This document shows positions 62,146 through 64,000 of a stretch of 64,000 bases of DNA, one piece after another (the first letter of the stretch is position 1; each line of letters starts with the position of its first letter). The stretch comes from Erythrobacter sp. SDW2 (GTDB taxonomy: Bacteria > Pseudomonadota > Alphaproteobacteria > Sphingomonadales > Sphingomonadaceae), in NCBI RefSeq assembly GCF_021431965.1, contig NZ_CP090370.1, positions 1-64,000 on the forward strand, given 5' to 3'. The position numbers and the translations under genes are program-made. Below the pieces are notes generated by a model. That model saw nothing but the letters and a program-made list of their open reading frames with translations, searched no databases and had not been told where the DNA came from.

Positions 62146-63366
62146 TCAGGCGGCCAGTTCGCGCCGGGCCAGTTCGCAACGCGACCAGATCTCGCTCAAC
62201 GCATCGAGCAGCCGGTCGATGTCGCCGTCGCTGTGCACCGGTGACGGGGTGACCCGCAGCCTCTCGGTCCCGCGCGGGACGGTGGGATAGTTGATCGGCT
62301 GCACATAGATCCCGTGATGCTCCATCAGCCAGTCGCTGATGAATTTGCACTTGTGCGGATCGCCCACCATCACCGGGATGATATGGCTGGGATTGGGCAG
62401 GTGCGGGATGCCCATCCGGTCGAGCGCGCCGCGCACCTTGGCCACTCGTTCCTGTTGCATCTCACGCTCGGCATTGCTGTCCTTCAGATGCCGGATGCTG
62501 GCGCAGGCCCCGGCCGCAACCGCGGGCGGCAAGGCGGTCGAGAAAATGAAGCCGCTGGCAAAGGTGCGGACGAAGTCGCACAGGTCGCGGCTGGCGGCGA
62601 TATAGCCGCCCATGACCCCGAAGGCCTTGCCCAGCGTGCCTTCGATCACGGTGATGCGGTCCATCAGCCCTTCGCGCTCGGCCACCCCGCCACCGCGCGG
62701 GCCGTAGAGGCCGACGGCGTGGACCTCGTCGATATAGCTCATCGCATTATGCGCTTCACAGACGTCGAGGATTTCGGCGATCGGTGCGATGTCGCCGTCC
62801 ATCGAATAGACGCTTTCGAACGCCACCAGCTTGGGCCGGTCAGGGTCGAGCGTCGCCAGCTTGCGGTCGAGATCCTCGGGCGAATTGTGCTCGAAAATCA
62901 TCCGCTCGGCCTTGGAATGGCGGATGCCTTCGATCATCGAGGCATGGTTGAGCGCGTCGGACAAGATCACGCAGTCCGGGATCATAGCCCCCAGCGTGCC
63001 GAGCGCCGCCCAGTTCGAGACATAGCCCGAGGTGAACAGCAGCGCGTCTTCCTTGCCGTGCAGGTCGGCTAGCTCGGCCTCCAGCAGCACGTGATGGTGG
63101 TTGGTGCCCGAGATATTGCGCGTGCCCCCCGCGCCCGCACCGCATTCGTCGAGCACCTTGTGCATCGCCCCCAGCACCTTGGGATGCTGCCCCATGCCGA
63201 GGTAATCGTTGGAGCACCATACCGTGACGTCGGTGGTGGTGCCATCGACATAGCGGGTCGCCTGCGGGAAATTGCCCGCCTTGCGTTCGATCTCGGTGAA
63301 GACGCGGTAGCGCCCCTCTTCGCGCACGGCATCGAGCTGGCGGCCGAAAAATTCCTCGTAGTTCAT
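62146..63366 (-). CDS. hemA: 5-aminolevulinate synthase
   Basis: PLP enzyme that joins glycine and succinyl-CoA to form 5-aminolevulinate, the first tetrapyrrole precursor in alphaproteobacteria. The 406 residues have [40 protein letters not shown], and the PLP-binding Lys in [13 protein letters not shown]. Its ATG overlaps the puhE stop (ATGA), tying it to the photosynthesis operon, so this copy may chiefly supply bacteriochlorophyll. Whether another hemA exists elsewhere is not visible. Confidence 0.96.
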   Translation of the reverse strand: MNYEEFFGRQLDAVREEGRYRVFTEIERKAGNFPQATRYVDGTTTDVTVWCSNDYLGMGQHPKVLGAMHKVLDECGAGAGGTRNISGTNHHHVLLEAELADLHGKEDALLFTSGYVSNWAALGTLGAMIPDCVILSDALNHASMIEGIRHSKAERMIFEHNSPEDLDRKLATLDPDRPKLVAFESVYSMDGDIAPIAEILDVCEAHNAMSYIDEVHAVGLYGPRGGGVAEREGLMDRITVIEGTLGKAFGVMGGYIAASRDLCDFVRTFASGFIFSTALPPAVAAGACASIRHLKDSNAEREMQQERVAKVRGALDRMGIPHLPNPSHIIPVMVGDPHKCKFISDWLMEHHGIYVQPINYPTVPRGTERLRVTPSPVHSDGDIDRLLDALSEIWSRCELARRELAA

Positions 63367-64000
63367 GCTTGTCCCTCACCGTCATGAATTCTGTTGCTGG
63401 TCTCCGCGCGCGCTTCGAGCGCCCATTGCCACAGGGCGGAATCGCGAAACGGAATGGCCAGGAAAATGTGTTCGAGCGCCGCGAGCAGGCACAGGCCGCT
63501 CAGCAACGCGCCCTGTGCGGTACCGGCCGCTGTGGGGGCGACAAAGGCCGCATGGGCGAACCAGGCGCCAAGCCCCAAGATGGCAATGGTGCTGAGCAAC
63601 AGCGCCGGATGCAGGCTGCGCGGCCCGAAGTAGCTTTTCAGGTAGTCGAGATGCCGCGGCAGCAGCTCGTCGCTCATGTTCGGCACGCCGCGATAGATGT
63701 TGAGCTTGGACGAAAGCCGGAACACCAGCAGCAGCGCGAAGGTCAGCGCCCCGGTGGCGTTGTGCGTAACCGCTGCGAGGGAGAGCAGCAGACCGGCGGT
63801 CATCGCCAGCGCCACCTCGTGATGGATCAGCGCCATGGTGGCGAGCGAGAACCGTTCCCAGCCCCGCGCCTGCGGTGGGCAAACCTCGCGATGAACCCCG
63901 GCGACAGCGCCGGTGAGAAAACTGATCTCGTGCCAGCTCCAGATCAGCAGCCCGCCGAGGAAGCTGCCGTAGACCGCCCACACGGCTTCCGAAGTGCTGC
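63363..64000 (-). CDS. puhE: Photosynthetic complex assembly protein PuhE (DUF3623), partial
   Basis: The gene runs off the right edge; the last 211 or so codons are present. The frame is open to base 64000, and the GTG at 63983 is an internal Val, as the family has further TM helices before it. Recognised motifs: [67 protein letters not shown] and a C-terminal [10 protein letters not shown]. PuhE is found only with photosynthesis genes and helps assemble reaction-centre/light-harvesting complexes. It overlaps hemA in ATGA. Confidence 0.88.
   Translation of the reverse strand, partial: STSEAVWAVYGSFLGGLLIWSWHEISFLTGAVAGVHREVCPPQARGWERFSLATMALIHHEVALAMTAGLLLSLAAVTHNATGALTFALLLVFRLSSKLNIYRGVPNMSDELLPRHLDYLKSYFGPRSLHPALLLSTIAILGLGAWFAHAAFVAPTAAGTAQGALLSGLCLLAALEHIFLAIPFRDSALWQWALEARAETSNRIHDGEGQA

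Overview
The window looks like the chromosome of a high-GC alphaproteobacterium of the order Sphingomonadales, most likely an Erythrobacter/Porphyrobacter-type member of the Erythrobacteraceae. It starts at base 1 of dnaA. It carries alphaproteobacterial families (UPF0262, a CC_3452-type secreted protein, a short one-cysteine L36, a DUF3604/PPIase/HupE trio). It ends in puhE-hemA, which in related bacteria is the edge of the photosynthesis gene cluster. Aerobic anoxygenic phototrophy is therefore a reasonable inference, although the reaction-centre genes lie outside the window. The species call rests on gene content and recall, not on a search.

Layout. 0-9.2 kb: dnaA, a MoeB/ThiF-type adenylyltransferase, a sirtuin-GFA pair, dapB, nth, a redoxin-dioxygenase fusion, a dicarboxylate/amino-acid symporter behind dapE, and a cupin. 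9.2-20 kb: an S1/P1 nuclease, a GST, the conserved rpmH-rnpA-yidD-yidC-engB run, comM, a TM-anchored LprI-like protein, an HxlR regulator, a HAD hydrolase and the alternative L36. 20-31.4 kb: galE, a DUF4136 lipoprotein, an M14 peptidase, UPF0262/GH25-like/cdd, dnaB, a phospholipase-D enzyme, rpoZ, a ParA-like ATPase, a sterol-desaturase family protein, DUF3667 and a 2OG dioxygenase. 31.4-42.3 kb: ftsH, a TetR-controlled four-gene ABC efflux operon, and the HupE/PPIase/DUF3604 operon. 42.3-49.9 kb: acyl-CoA catabolism (two dehydrogenases, racemase, hydratase, thiolase) interrupted by an alpha/beta hydrolase and an ArsR-VOC pair. 49.9-61.4 kb: an accessory region of secreted proteins of unknown function, a lone DUF2235 hydrolase, a LysM-FecR protein beside a CHASE2 histidine kinase and an OmpR-type regulator, a frameshifted lipoprotein, and a 982-residue orphan. 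61.5-64 kb: a lipoprotein cytochrome c, hemA and the 3' part of puhE.

How the genes fit together. dapB and dapE serve lysine/diaminopimelate synthesis. The rpmH block couples ribosome assembly, RNase P and membrane insertion. The CoA genes form a plausible beta-oxidation route for linear and methyl-branched acyl-CoAs. hemA feeds tetrapyrrole (heme and bacteriochlorophyll) synthesis next to a photosystem assembly gene. The best candidate for an undescribed system is the LysM-FecR / CHASE2-kinase / response-regulator set with its neighbours at 53.2-61.4 kb. Clear DNA-level signals include tandem TetR-type operators, a 36-bp palindrome in front of the ArsR gene, three tandem hairpins after dnaA, and several intrinsic terminators. 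I saw no tRNA, rRNA, CRISPR array, transposase or integrase. The only gene-free stretch longer than 300 bases is 57977-58420, which is described below.
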